Source of the DNA: Burkholderia sp. Ac-20365
GTDB lineage: Bacteria; Pseudomonadota; Gammaproteobacteria; Burkholderiales; Burkholderiaceae
Reading direction: 5' to 3'
DNA: 64,000 bases
NCBI RefSeq assembly: GCF_017104715.1
Contig: NZ_JAAGPI010000022.1
Coordinates: 62,001 to 126,000 of the forward strand
The position numbers and the translations under genes are program-made. Below are positions 43,119 through 52,392 of this stretch, piece after piece. The stretch's first letter is position 1, and each line of letters starts with the position of its first letter. A model generated the notes under the pieces. It was not told the DNA's origin. It saw nothing but the letters and a program-made list of their open reading frames with translations, and ran no database searches.

Positions 43119-43979
43119 ATGCGGCGCACCTTGATCGTCGCCGCAGCGGTGGCGGTTCTTGCTGGATGTTCCACGTATGACAGCCTGACGCAGCGTGTTG
43201 CCCAAAGCATCACGCCGTACCGGATCACTGTGGTTCAAGGCAATTTCGTGTCGAAGGAAGCGGCCGCGCAGATGCAGGTTGGCATGTCGCGCGCCCAGGT
43301 CAAGCAGGTACTCGGCACGCCGCTTCTGTCCGACATGTTCCACGCGGACCGCTGGGACTACGTCTTCTATTTCAAGCGCGGCTCGACGGCCGTCGTGCAG
43401 CAGCGTGACTTCGTTGTGAATTTCACGGGCGATCGCGTGGCGAGTTGGTCAGGCGGTGAAGATCTGCCGTCCAACCTCGAACTGCTCGCGGAAATCGACG
43501 GCGATCGCACGGGCAAGAAGACGAAGGCTGCGCCTGTCGTCGCCAGTGCAACGGGCGAGGCAAGCGCGCCGGCGGCCGCAGCAGCGGCGCCTGCGGGCGT
43601 GACGGTGCCTGATACCGTGCGCTCGGCCACGTCCGACGCAGCTCAGGCAGGCACTCTGCCCGCCGTCGATCCGAACGCTCAAGCCGCGCAGGCCGCGAAC
43701 CGTCTGACCAACGCGGTGCAGTCGCCCGCGCCGGGCGCGACGCCGTCGGTGCGCGCGAACACGCCGGCATCGAACGGCGGTGTGCCGCAGAACGCAACGG
43801 AGCCGGGCCAGCCTCAATTCCGCTTCACGCGTCCGCCGCCTCCGCAGATGCAGGGCGTGCCGAGCGACAACCCGGTCGGCCCGACTGGCCCGGAAAGCAA
43901 CAACGGTCAATCGAAAGACACGGCCGCCAAATCGTCGCAGTCTTCCTCGACGCAAACGGGCACGGGAACGGGCGGCTGA
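43119..43979 (+). CDS. bamE: Outer-membrane assembly lipoprotein BamE (extended form)
   Basis: A 286-residue lipoprotein of the BAM complex, which inserts beta-barrel proteins. The signal ends in the lipobox LAGC at Cys17. The BamE/SmpA domain follows: YRITVVQGNFVSKEAAAQMQVGMSRAQVKQVLGTPLLSDMFHADRWDYVFYFKRG. After about residue 125 a long Ala/Pro/Thr/Gly-rich tail extends the protein to more than twice the usual size. ATG at 43119 is preceded by CCGGGGGA; an in-frame ATG at 43080 is also possible but would bury the signal peptide. It is divergent from fur. Confidence 0.95.
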   Translation: MRRTLIVAAAVAVLAGCSTYDSLTQRVAQSITPYRITVVQGNFVSKEAAAQMQVGMSRAQVKQVLGTPLLSDMFHADRWDYVFYFKRGSTAVVQQRDFVVNFTGDRVASWSGGEDLPSNLELLAEIDGDRTGKKTKAAPVVASATGEASAPAAAAAAPAGVTVPDTVRSATSDAAQAGTLPAVDPNAQAAQAANRLTNAVQSPAPGATPSVRANTPASNGGVPQNATEPGQPQFRFTRPPPPQMQGVPSDNPVGPTGPESNNGQSKDTAAKSSQSSSTQTGTGTGG

Positions 43980-44145
43980 TTCCGTTGTCCCTAACATGAC
44001 GGGCGGCGTGTCCGTCCGTCATGTGTCTTGCCGCGATGCGCTGTCAATCCGGCTGCCGCTCGCTTCGTTTCGCTTGGTTTCTTTTGTCGCCCGTCGGCGC
44101 GCTGCCTGCCGACGCAATCCACGGGCGCTGCTTGCAGGACTACCC

Positions 44146-44943
44146 ATGAAAATTGCCATCGCCGGCGCATCGGGCCGCATGGGCCGGATGCTCATCGAAA
44201 CCGTCCTCAACGATCCTGAAGTCACGCTGTCGGGTGCGCTCGACCGCACGGGCGCGCCGCAACTCGGCCAGGACGCGGGCGCGTTCCTCGGCAAGCAGAC
44301 GGGCGTGCTGATGTCGGACGACATCGACGCCGTGCTCGCGCAATCCGACTATCTGATCGACTTCACGCGTCCGGAAGGCACCCTCGCGCACATCGAAGCC
44401 GCGCTGCGCACGAACACGAAGCTCGTGATCGGCACGACGGGTTTCGACGAAGCGCAGAAGGCGCAGATCCACGCCGCGTCGGAAAAAGTCGGCATCGTGT
44501 TCGCGTCGAACTTCAGTGTCGGCGTGAACGTGACGATGAAGCTGCTCGAATTCGCCGCGAAGCATTTCTCGCAGGGTTACGACATCGAGATCATCGAGGC
44601 GCATCATCGTCACAAGGTCGATGCGCCGTCGGGCACGGCGCTGACGATGGGCGAAGTAATCGCCAACGCGCTCGGCCGCAAGCTCGAAGATTGCGCCGTC
44701 TACGCGCGTGAAGGCGTGACGGGCGAACGCGATCCATCCACGATTGGTTTCTCGGCGATTCGCGGCGGCGATATCGTCGGCGATCATACGGTGCTGTTTG
44801 CGGGCATCGGCGAGCGCATCGAAATCACGCACAAGTCGGCGAGCCGTCTGTCGTACGCACAAGGCGCCGTGCGCTCGGTGCGCTTCCTCGAAGGCCACGC
44901 GAACGGCCTGTTCGACATGCAGGACGTGCTCGGCTTGCGCTAA
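44146..44943 (+). CDS. dapB: 4-hydroxy-tetrahydrodipicolinate reductase
   Basis: This 265-residue enzyme reduces hydroxytetrahydrodipicolinate in the lysine/diaminopimelate pathway. Motifs are IAIAGASGRMGRMLIETVL (nucleotide loop), VIGTTGFDEAQKAQI, FASNFSVGVNV and the signature EIIEAHHRHKVDAPSGTAL, with the catalytic His/Lys. The ATG at 44146 gives the conserved MKIAIAGASG, with CAGGA upstream. It is followed by the exbB-type gene after 63 bases. Confidence 0.98.
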   Translation: MKIAIAGASGRMGRMLIETVLNDPEVTLSGALDRTGAPQLGQDAGAFLGKQTGVLMSDDIDAVLAQSDYLIDFTRPEGTLAHIEAALRTNTKLVIGTTGFDEAQKAQIHAASEKVGIVFASNFSVGVNVTMKLLEFAAKHFSQGYDIEIIEAHHRHKVDAPSGTALTMGEVIANALGRKLEDCAVYAREGVTGERDPSTIGFSAIRGGDIVGDHTVLFAGIGERIEITHKSASRLSYAQGAVRSVRFLEGHANGLFDMQDVLGLR

Positions 44944-45006
44944 GCCAGCCCGTGAGCCTGCTCTCACCCGCCAAAGCGCTTCTGCTGAGGCGACCGAAGA
45001 GGTCAG

Positions 45007-45732
45007 ATGGCAAACACCGGCATCATCCACTACCTGCAAACCAGCGACGCCATCACGCATGGCGTCGCGTACGTGCTGCTGGCGATGTCTGTTGCGAGCT
45101 GGTGTTTCCTGATCGTCAAAAGCTGGATGCTGAGCCGCGCGAAGCGGCAAGGGCCGCGCGCCGTTGCGCGATTCTGGCAGGCGCCGACGCTTGCCGAAGG
45201 CGTCGCCACGCTGCGTCTCGCGGACCGCGAGCATATCTTTTCTCCGCTGGCTGAAGCGGCGCTGCAGGCCTCTGAAGTCGAGACGCCGGGCGTGCTGCTT
45301 GCGCGCGTTGAGCGCAGTGAACGCGTGCTGCGGGCGTTGCGCCAGGCGCTGCACCGCTCGCAGCGGCGGCTCGAGTTCGGTCAGGTGCTGCTCGCGTCGG
45401 TGGGCAGCACGGCGCCGTTCGTCGGGTTGCTCGGCACCGTGTGGGGCATCTATCACGCGCTCGGCAGCATCGCGCAAAGCGGGCAGGCGATGATCGAGAA
45501 CGTCGCCGGTCCTGTCGGCGAAGCGCTGATCATGACGGCCTTCGGCCTCGTCGTCGCGATTCCCGCTGTGCTCGCCTATAACGTGCTGGGACGGATGGTG
45601 CGGCAGGTGTCGGAAGAACTCGACGGCTTCGCGCACGATCTGCACGCGTACGTCTGCGCACCCGACGACACACGCGGAGACGCGCCGCGCGACGGCCGCG
45701 CCTCGCGGGCGCCCGCGCGCACGCAGGCCTGA
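45007..45732 (+). CDS. exbB: MotA/TolQ/ExbB-family proton channel protein
   Basis: A 241-residue inner-membrane protein with three hydrophobic segments: one near residues 18-37 (GVAYVLLAMSVASWCFLIVKS) and two in the ExbB core, LASVGSTAPFVGLLGTVWGIYHAL and GPVGEALIMTAFGLVVAIPAVLAYNVLG. With ExbD it converts proton-motive force for TonB-dependent uptake. No tonB lies next to it here. It precedes exbD by 27 bases. Assignment to ExbB rather than TolQ rests on the absence of tol genes. Confidence 0.9.
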   Translation: MANTGIIHYLQTSDAITHGVAYVLLAMSVASWCFLIVKSWMLSRAKRQGPRAVARFWQAPTLAEGVATLRLADREHIFSPLAEAALQASEVETPGVLLARVERSERVLRALRQALHRSQRRLEFGQVLLASVGSTAPFVGLLGTVWGIYHALGSIAQSGQAMIENVAGPVGEALIMTAFGLVVAIPAVLAYNVLGRMVRQVSEELDGFAHDLHAYVCAPDDTRGDAPRDGRASRAPARTQA

Positions 45733-45759
45733 CGGCTTATCGGACGAAAGGCGCGAGAT

Positions 45760-46230
45760 ATGGCATTCGGCGGACTCGACAGGCACAAGACAGCCGCACC
45801 GATGGCGGACATCAACATGACGCCGCTGATCGACGTGATGCTCGTGCTGCTTGTCATTTTCATCATCACCGCGCCGCTCTTCACGCATGCGATCCGGCTC
45901 GACCTGCCGCGCGTCGCGGCCGCCGAAGCGCGCGAGACGCCGCAGACCGTCACGCTGTCGATCGATGCAGCGGGCAAGCTCTACTGGAACGACAAGCCCA
46001 TCACGCTGGAGCAGATGCGCGCGCAGTTCAACGAAGCCGGCAAGCAGAAGGAACAGCCTGAAATTCACCTGCGCGCCGAGCGCTCGACGCGCTACGAAGT
46101 GATCGCCCAGGTAATGGGCGCGGCACAGCAGGCGGGTCTCGAGCGCATCGGTTTCGTGACGGAACCGCCGGCGGCCGACGCCAAAGCGGGCCAGCCGGCG
46201 CAGCCGGTCGCTGCATCGGCGGCGCAGTAA
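45760..46230 (+). CDS. exbD: ExbD/TolR-family proton channel protein
   Basis: A 156-residue protein with a single N-terminal membrane helix (DINMTPLIDVMLVLLVIFIITAPLF) containing the essential Asp25 of the ExbD/TolR family. The periplasmic domain follows, with an Ala/Pro-rich C-terminal tail of about 20 residues. It pairs with the upstream ExbB protein. The 262-base gap after it holds the leuS promoter and leader. Confidence 0.92.
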   Translation: MAFGGLDRHKTAAPMADINMTPLIDVMLVLLVIFIITAPLFTHAIRLDLPRVAAAEARETPQTVTLSIDAAGKLYWNDKPITLEQMRAQFNEAGKQKEQPEIHLRAERSTRYEVIAQVMGAAQQAGLERIGFVTEPPAADAKAGQPAQPVAASAAQ

Positions 46231-46376
46231 GCAGACGTAAGCCGTACCTGGCCAGAGCAGGCCGCAGCGGATCACCACCGGGCCAAAAGCCCGCTTCCAT
46301 CGTCCATCGCGCCTAATTTGCGCGCAAAACGCGGCGCCTGCGCTCAATCGCGCGCGGCGTGAGCCCGGCCGAACGG

Positions 46377-46382
46377 TATAAT
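46377..46382 (+). promoter_or_regulatory. -10 box of leuS
   Basis: A perfect TATAAT lies 110 bases upstream of the leuS ATG, predicting a leader of about 100 bases. No good -35 is seen. Confidence 0.55.
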
Positions 46383-46385
46383 CAG

Positions 46386-46472
46386 CCCTTTCCCCTTGAC
46401 GAAAGGGGACCCGACCAGATTTTCATCACGCAGAGCACCGTGCGGTGCCGAAGCACCTGAACCGCGGCACCG
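46386..46472 (+). promoter_or_regulatory. leuS leader with competing stem-loops
   Basis: Three stems can form: CCCTTTC/GAAAGGG (46386-46392/46401-46407), GCACC/GGTGC (46435-46439/46444-46448) and CGGTGCCG/CGGCACCG (46443-46450/46465-46472). The last two share 46444-46448 and exclude each other. No Leu-rich leader peptide or T-tract is visible, so any control would act on translation or stability. Confidence 0.35.
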
Positions 46473-46492
46473 AATAGCGATCCCATCACACC

Positions 46493-49087
46493 ATGCACGA
46501 AAAATACGTTCCCTCCGACGTCGAATCCGCCGCGCAAGGACAATGGCGCGCCACCGACGCGTACAAAACGACGGAAAAGGCCGACAAGCCCAAGTTCTAC
46601 TGCGTTTCGATGCTGCCGTATCCGTCGGGCAAGCTGCACATGGGGCACGTACGCAACTACACGATCAACGACGTGATGTACCGCTATCTGCGGATGAACG
46701 GCTACAACACGCTGATGCCGATGGGCTGGGACGCGTTCGGCATGCCCGCCGAAAACGCGGCAATGGCCAACAACGTGCCGCCCGCGAAGTGGACGTACGA
46801 CAACATCGCGTACATGAAGAAGCAGATGCAGTCGATGGGCCTTGCTATCGACTGGTCGCGTGAAGTCGCCACGTGCAGCCCGGACTACTACAAGTGGAAC
46901 CAGTGGATCTTCCTGAAGATGCTCGAAAAGGGCATTGCGTACAAGAAGACGGGCACGGTGAACTGGGACCCGGTGGATCAAACCGTGCTCGCGAACGAGC
47001 AGGTGATCGACGGCCGCGGCTGGCGTTCGGGCGCGCTGGTTGAAAAGCGCGAAATCCCGATGTACTACATGCGCATCACGCAGTACGCGGATGAACTGCT
47101 GAACGATCTCGACGGCCTCGGCTGGCCCGAGCGCGTGAAGATCATGCAGCAGAACTGGATCGGCAAGAGCTTCGGCGTGAACTTCGGTTTTCCGTACGAA
47201 CTCGACGGCGAGCAGAAGCTGCTGCGCGTGTTCACGACGCGCGCCGACACGATCATGGGCGTGACGTTCTGCGCCGTTGCCGCTGAACATCCGCTTGCGA
47301 CGCATCTCGCGCAAGGCCGTCCGGAACTGCAGGCGTTCATCGACGAATGCAAGCACGGCGGTGTCGCCGAAGCCGACATCGCGACGATGGAAAAGAAGGG
47401 CATGGCCACGGGCTTTTTCGTCACGCATCCGCTGACGCAGGAAAAAGTCGAAGTGTGGATCGGCAACTACGTGCTGATGAGCTACGGCGAAGGCGCTGTG
47501 ATGGGCGTGCCCGCACACGACGAGCGCGACTTCGCGTTCGTGAAGAAGTACGGCATTCCTGTGAAGCAGGTCGTCGCAGTCGAAGGCCAGACGTTCTCGA
47601 CTGACGCATGGCAGGAGTCGTATGGTGACAAGGAAAACGGCATCCTGATCAACAGCGGCAAGTACGACGGCCTGAAGTACGCGGAAGCCGTCGATGCAAT
47701 CGCTGCTGATCTGAAGGCGCTCGGCCTCGGCGACAAGCAGGTCACGTGGCGTCTGCGCGACTGGGGCATTTCGCGCCAGCGCTACTGGGGTACGCCGATC
47801 CCGATCATCCACTGTCCGTCGTGCGGCGACGTGCCTGTGCCGGAGAAGGATCTGCCTGTCGTGCTGCCGGAAGATCTCGTGCCGGACGGTACGGGCAATC
47901 CGCTCGCGAAGTCGGAAGCGTTCCTGAACTGCACGTGCCCGACCTGCGGCGCGGCTGCGAAGCGCGAAACGGACACGATGGACACGTTCGTCGATTCGTC
48001 CTGGTACTTCTATCGCTATGCAGCGCCGGATGCGAAGACGATGGTCGACGAGCGCACCGATTACTGGATGCCGATGGATCAGTACATCGGCGGCATCGAG
48101 CACGCCATTCTTCACCTGTTGTATTCGCGTTTCTGGGCGAAGGTCTGCCGCGATCTGGGTATCGTGAAGTTCGGCGAGCCGGCGAAGAACCTGCTCACGC
48201 AGGGCATGGTGCTCAACGAAACGTATTACCGCGAAAGCGACGCGGGTAAGAAGACCTGGTACAACCCGGCCGACGTCACCGTCACGCACGACGACAAGGG
48301 CCGCCCGCTCGGCGCGACGTTGAATGCCGACGGCCAGCCGGTCGTGCTGGGCGGCGTCGAGAAGATGTCGAAGTCGAAGAACAACGGCGTCGATCCGCAG
48401 GTGCTGATCGACCAGTACGGTGCGGACACCGCGCGACTGTTCACGATGTTCGCCGCACCGCCCGAGCAGCAGCTCGAGTGGTCGGGCGCGGGTGTGGAAG
48501 GCGCGAGCCGCTTCCTGCGCCGCGTGTGGGCCTTCGGTCAGGCGAACGAAGCCGCGCTGTCCGAGCGCGCCGCATTCGACGCCGCGAAGCTCGCCGACAC
48601 CGACAAGACGCTGCGCCGCGAAATCTACAGCGTGCTGAAGCAGGCTGACTTCGACTATCAGCGTCTGCAGTACAACACGGTTGTGTCGGCGGCGATGAAG
48701 ATGCTCAACGCGATCGAAGGCGCGAAGGGCGCAAGCGGCGCGGTGCTGCGCGAAACGTACGGCGTGCTGCTGCGCGTGCTGTATCCGGTCGTGCCGCACG
48801 TCACGTTCCAGTTGTGGCAGGAACTCGGCTACGAAGCAGAGTTCGGCACGCTGCTCGACGCGCCGTGGCCGAAGGTCGACGAAAAGGCGCTGGAGCAAAG
48901 CGAGATCGAACTCGTGCTGCAGGTGAACGGCAAGGTGCGCGGCGCCGTGACGGTCGCCAAGGACGCATCGAAGGAATCGATCGAGGCTGCAGCGCTCGCG
49001 CACGAGATGTTCGCGAAGTTCAGCGAAGGCAAGCCGGCGAAGAAAGTGATCGTCGTGCCGGGCCGTCTCGTGAACATCGTCGTCTGA
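46493..49087 (+). CDS. leuS: Leucyl-tRNA synthetase
   Basis: This 864-residue class I synthetase charges tRNA-Leu. HIGH-type motif is in YPSGKLHMGHVRNYTINDV, the CP1 editing domain follows (TTRADTIMGVTFCAVAAEHPLA with the threonine-rich editing site), and KMSKSKNNGVDP gives the KMSKS loop. The C-terminal anticodon-binding and LeuRS-specific domains are complete. Length equals that of the family. It is followed closely by lptE, holA and (after a gap) proA, a conserved order. Confidence 0.98.
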   Translation: MHEKYVPSDVESAAQGQWRATDAYKTTEKADKPKFYCVSMLPYPSGKLHMGHVRNYTINDVMYRYLRMNGYNTLMPMGWDAFGMPAENAAMANNVPPAKWTYDNIAYMKKQMQSMGLAIDWSREVATCSPDYYKWNQWIFLKMLEKGIAYKKTGTVNWDPVDQTVLANEQVIDGRGWRSGALVEKREIPMYYMRITQYADELLNDLDGLGWPERVKIMQQNWIGKSFGVNFGFPYELDGEQKLLRVFTTRADTIMGVTFCAVAAEHPLATHLAQGRPELQAFIDECKHGGVAEADIATMEKKGMATGFFVTHPLTQEKVEVWIGNYVLMSYGEGAVMGVPAHDERDFAFVKKYGIPVKQVVAVEGQTFSTDAWQESYGDKENGILINSGKYDGLKYAEAVDAIAADLKALGLGDKQVTWRLRDWGISRQRYWGTPIPIIHCPSCGDVPVPEKDLPVVLPEDLVPDGTGNPLAKSEAFLNCTCPTCGAAAKRETDTMDTFVDSSWYFYRYAAPDAKTMVDERTDYWMPMDQYIGGIEHAILHLLYSRFWAKVCRDLGIVKFGEPAKNLLTQGMVLNETYYRESDAGKKTWYNPADVTVTHDDKGRPLGATLNADGQPVVLGGVEKMSKSKNNGVDPQVLIDQYGADTARLFTMFAAPPEQQLEWSGAGVEGASRFLRRVWAFGQANEAALSERAAFDAAKLADTDKTLRREIYSVLKQADFDYQRLQYNTVVSAAMKMLNAIEGAKGASGAVLRETYGVLLRVLYPVVPHVTFQLWQELGYEAEFGTLLDAPWPKVDEKALEQSEIELVLQVNGKVRGAVTVAKDASKESIEAAALAHEMFAKFSEGKPAKKVIVVPGRLVNIVV

Positions 49088-49123
49088 CGGATGCGCCGCC
49101 TTAACTGCGAACCAGGAGCTCAT

Positions 49124-49675
49124 GTGACTCGCAGATCGTTTTTGACTCTGGCGTGCAGCGCGGTGCTGCTGTCCGCGTGCGGCTTCCAGCTGCGCGGGCA
49201 GCAGGACTATGCGTTCAAGCGCCTGGCTATCACGGGCGCGTCGGCGCCTGTCGCTGCTCGGCTGACCCGTATGGTGCAGGGTGGCAGCGATACCGTAATC
49301 GTGACGTCGTCCGCCAACGCCGACGCGGTCCTGTCGATTTCCGAAGGACGCGGCAACAGTGTGCTGACGCTGAACTCGCTCGGTGTGGTCGAAGAGTACG
49401 CACTCGATTACTGGCTGAACTACACCGTGCGCGGCGCGGACGGCACCGTGCTGATTCCGCCTAGCGCGATTCACCTGAACCGCGCGATGACGTATAGCGA
49501 CCAGTTCTCGCAGGCGAAGGCCTCCGAATCGGATCTGCTCTACGCCGACATGCAGAACGACGCCGTCGATCAGCTGATGCGCCGTCTCGCCGTCGTGCAT
49601 TCGCTGCATCCGGCGCCAGGCCAGGAAGTGCCCGGCGTCAATCCGCGCGCGCCTCTGCCGCCGCCGCCGCTTTGA
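49124..49675 (+). CDS. lptE: LPS-assembly lipoprotein LptE
   Basis: A 183-residue outer-membrane lipoprotein that plugs LptD and delivers lipopolysaccharide to the cell surface. The signal RRSFLTLACSAVLLSACGF ends in the lipobox LSAC, followed by the family-typical GFQLRGQQDYAFKRLAITG. I use the GTG at 49124 because AGGAG lies 6 bases upstream; an ATG at 49091 lacks such a site. The C-terminal tail is Pro-rich. It lies 36 bases after leuS and 24 before holA. Confidence 0.95.
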   Translation: MTRRSFLTLACSAVLLSACGFQLRGQQDYAFKRLAITGASAPVAARLTRMVQGGSDTVIVTSSANADAVLSISEGRGNSVLTLNSLGVVEEYALDYWLNYTVRGADGTVLIPPSAIHLNRAMTYSDQFSQAKASESDLLYADMQNDAVDQLMRRLAVVHSLHPAPGQEVPGVNPRAPLPPPPL

Positions 49676-49699
49676 TCCGCCTCTCGTTCATCCGCCGCC

Positions 49700-50845
49700 A
49701 TGCAACTGCGTCTTGACGCGCTCGAAGCGCATCTCGCGAAAGGTCTCGCCGGTCTGTACGTCGTGTACGGCGACGAGCACCTGCTCGCGCAGGAAGCGTG
49801 CGACCGCATCCGCGCGGCGGCGCGCGCGAGCGGTTTTACGGACCGCACCGTGTTCACGGTTGAGCGCAGTTTCGACTGGAGCTCGCTGCTCGGCGCGAGC
49901 CAGTCGATGTCGCTGTTCGGCGACCGTCAACTGGTCGAATTGCGCATTCCGACGGGCAAGCCCGGCAAGGAAGGCGCGGACGCACTGAAGACACTGGCGG
50001 CATCGGCGAATCCGGATGTGCTGACGCTCGTCACGTTGCCGCGCCTCGACGCGGCGACGCAGAAGGCCGCCTGGTTCACCGCGCTCGCCGATGCCGGCGT
50101 CGCGCTGAAGATCGATCCCGTCGAACGCGCGCAATTGCCTGGCTGGGTCGGACAGCGTCTCGCGCAGCAAGGGCAGCGCGTCGCGCCGGGCGAAGAGGGC
50201 AAACGTGCGTTGCAGTTCATCGCGGAGCGCGTCGAAGGCAATCTGCTCGCCGCGCACCAGGAAATCCAGAAACTCGGGCTGCTGTATCCGTCGGGCGCGC
50301 TGACGTTCGAACAGGTTCACGACGCCGTGCTCAACGTCGCCCGTTACGACGTGTTCAAGCTGAACGAAGCGATGCTCGCGGGCGATGTCGGCCGTCTGTC
50401 GCGGATGATCGATGGCCTGAAGGGCGAAGGCGAAGCGGCCGTGCTGGTGCTGTGGGCCGTCGTCGAAGAAATTCGTACGCTGTTGCGCATCAAGCGCGGC
50501 GTCGAGGCGGGCAAGCCGCTCGCGATGCTGCTGCGCGAAAACCGCGTGTGGGGACCGCGCGAGCGGCTCGTCGGGCCGGCGCTGTCGCGTGTGACGGAGG
50601 CGTCGCTGGAAAAGGCACTGGCGCTTGCTGCGAAGCTCGATCGGCAGGTGAAGGGTTTGTCGGGCGGCACGCCTGGCAATCATCGCAATGATCCGCCACC
50701 CGATCCGTGGGCAGGGCTCTTCGAACTCGCGATGGCCGTGGCGGGCGCGTCAGCCTCACAGTCGCGCGCCGCGCCGATGCGTCCCGCGCCGGGCAGGCCC
50801 GCGCCAGCACCGGCACGACCGGCGCCAATGCGCCGACCGTCGTAG
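49700..50845 (+). CDS. holA: DNA polymerase III delta subunit
   Basis: A 381-residue clamp-loader subunit that opens the beta sliding clamp. The N-terminal AAA-like domain begins MQLRLDALEAHLAKGLAGLYVVYGDEHLLAQEACDRI, followed by the central FTVERSFDWSSLLGASQSMSLFGDRQLVELRIPTGKPG and the C-terminal collar domain. The last ~30 residues form a Pro/Ala/Arg tail (SRAAPMRPAPGRPAPAPARP...) not found in E. coli HolA. It is next to leuS-lptE, a conserved neighbourhood. Confidence 0.96.
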   Translation: MQLRLDALEAHLAKGLAGLYVVYGDEHLLAQEACDRIRAAARASGFTDRTVFTVERSFDWSSLLGASQSMSLFGDRQLVELRIPTGKPGKEGADALKTLAASANPDVLTLVTLPRLDAATQKAAWFTALADAGVALKIDPVERAQLPGWVGQRLAQQGQRVAPGEEGKRALQFIAERVEGNLLAAHQEIQKLGLLYPSGALTFEQVHDAVLNVARYDVFKLNEAMLAGDVGRLSRMIDGLKGEGEAAVLVLWAVVEEIRTLLRIKRGVEAGKPLAMLLRENRVWGPRERLVGPALSRVTEASLEKALALAAKLDRQVKGLSGGTPGNHRNDPPPDPWAGLFELAMAVAGASASQSRAAPMRPAPGRPAPAPARPAPMRRPS

Positions 50846-51088
50846 GCTGTCGCACGGCTGACGGATCCGATCGCTGAGCGCTTTCTGAAGTAACTCAAGC
50901 GCATTGGCGAGACACCCAGATCTGTCTCAAACGCAGCGCGCCAGCCTTCCCCAGCCCGTGACACGACGCCGCTCGCACGAGCAGACAAGTGTCACACGTC
51001 ATACAATCGTCGCATCGTTCCGCTTTCAGAAATTGTCAGCCGCACTTCAGAGGAAACTGAAGCATCACGCGGCACAACGGGAATAATC

Positions 51089-52360
51089 ATGGATATCGAT
51101 CAGTACATGACCGACCTCGGTCGCCGCGCACGTCACGCATCGCGTGCGATGGCGCGAGCGTCGACGGCGGCGAAGAATGCCGCGCTCGAAGCCGTTGCTG
51201 TTGCCATCGAGCGTGAGACGCACGCGCTCAAGGAAGCGAATGCGCGCGATCTCGCACGCGCACGGGACAAGGGGCATGACGCCGCGTTCATCGATCGCCT
51301 GACGCTGTCGGACAAGGCACTGAAAACGATGGTCGAAGGTCTGCGGCAAGTGGCCGCGCTGCCCGATCCGATCGGCGAAATCAGCAACATGAAGTATCGG
51401 CCGAGCGGTATTCAGGTCGGCCAGATGCGCGTGCCGCTCGGTGTAATCGGCATCATCTACGAATCGCGCCCGAACGTGACGATCGATGCAGCCGCGCTGT
51501 GCCTGAAGTCCGGCAACGCGACGATTTTGCGTGGCGGTTCTGAAGCGCTCGAATGCAATACGGCGCTCGCGAAGCTGATCGGCGAAGGGCTCGAAAAAGC
51601 GGGCTTGCCGCAAGAGGCCGTGCAGGTGGTCGCAACCTCGGATCGCGCGGCCGTCGGCAAGCTGATCACGATGACCGAGTACGTCGATGTGATCGTGCCG
51701 CGCGGCGGCAAGAGCCTGATCGCGCGCCTGATCGAAGAAGGTCGCGTGCCGATGATCAAGCACCTCGACGGCATCTGCCACGTGTATGTCGACGATCGCG
51801 CGGATATCGCGAAGGCATTGACCGTGTGCGACAACGCGAAGACGCATCGCTACGGCACCTGCAACACGATGGAAACGCTGCTGGTTGCACGCGGCATTGC
51901 GGCTGAAGTGCTGCCGGCGCTCGGCAAGCTATATCGCGAGAAGGATGTGGAACTGCGCGTCGATCCGGCGGCGCGCAAGGTGCTCGAATCCGCTGGTGTC
52001 GCGCCCCTCGTCGATGCGACGGAAGAAGACTGGCGCACCGAATATCTTGCGCCCGTGCTGGCCGTCAAGGTCGTCGACGGTATCGATCAGGCGATCGAAC
52101 ATATCAACGAATACGGCTCGCATCACACGGACGCGATCGTCACGGAAGACCACGATCGCGCGATGCGTTTCCTGCGAGAAGTGGATTCGGCGAGCGTGAT
52201 GGTCAATGCATCGACGCGTTTTGCCGACGGTTTCGAATTCGGACTGGGTGCTGAAATCGGCATCTCGAACGACAAGCTGCATGCGCGCGGGCCGGTTGGA
52301 CTGGAAGGGCTGACGTCGATGAAATACGTCGTGCTGGGGCATGGCGAAGGCCGTCAATAA
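51089..52360 (+). CDS. proA: Gamma-glutamyl phosphate reductase
   Basis: A 423-residue aldehyde-dehydrogenase-fold enzyme that makes glutamate semialdehyde in proline synthesis. Conserved parts are VGQMRVPLGVIGIIYESRPNVTIDAAALCLKSGNATILRGGSEAL, VPRGGKSLIARL and the catalytic cysteine in HRYGTCNTMETLLVA; EFGLGAEIGISNDKLHARGPVGLEGLTS lies near the end. A TACAAT box at 51002-51007 is a possible -10 in the 243-base gap after holA; otherwise that gap shows no gene. Confidence 0.98.
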   Translation: MDIDQYMTDLGRRARHASRAMARASTAAKNAALEAVAVAIERETHALKEANARDLARARDKGHDAAFIDRLTLSDKALKTMVEGLRQVAALPDPIGEISNMKYRPSGIQVGQMRVPLGVIGIIYESRPNVTIDAAALCLKSGNATILRGGSEALECNTALAKLIGEGLEKAGLPQEAVQVVATSDRAAVGKLITMTEYVDVIVPRGGKSLIARLIEEGRVPMIKHLDGICHVYVDDRADIAKALTVCDNAKTHRYGTCNTMETLLVARGIAAEVLPALGKLYREKDVELRVDPAARKVLESAGVAPLVDATEEDWRTEYLAPVLAVKVVDGIDQAIEHINEYGSHHTDAIVTEDHDRAMRFLREVDSASVMVNASTRFADGFEFGLGAEIGISNDKLHARGPVGLEGLTSMKYVVLGHGEGRQ

Positions 52361-52392
52361 ACCGGCTGACAAAACAAGAACAAGGAATGTCG

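Noticed and set aside
46382..49609. 1075-residue minus-strand open frame opposite leuS
   Set aside because: Antisense mirror of leuS and lptE with no domain; typical of high-GC coding sequence.
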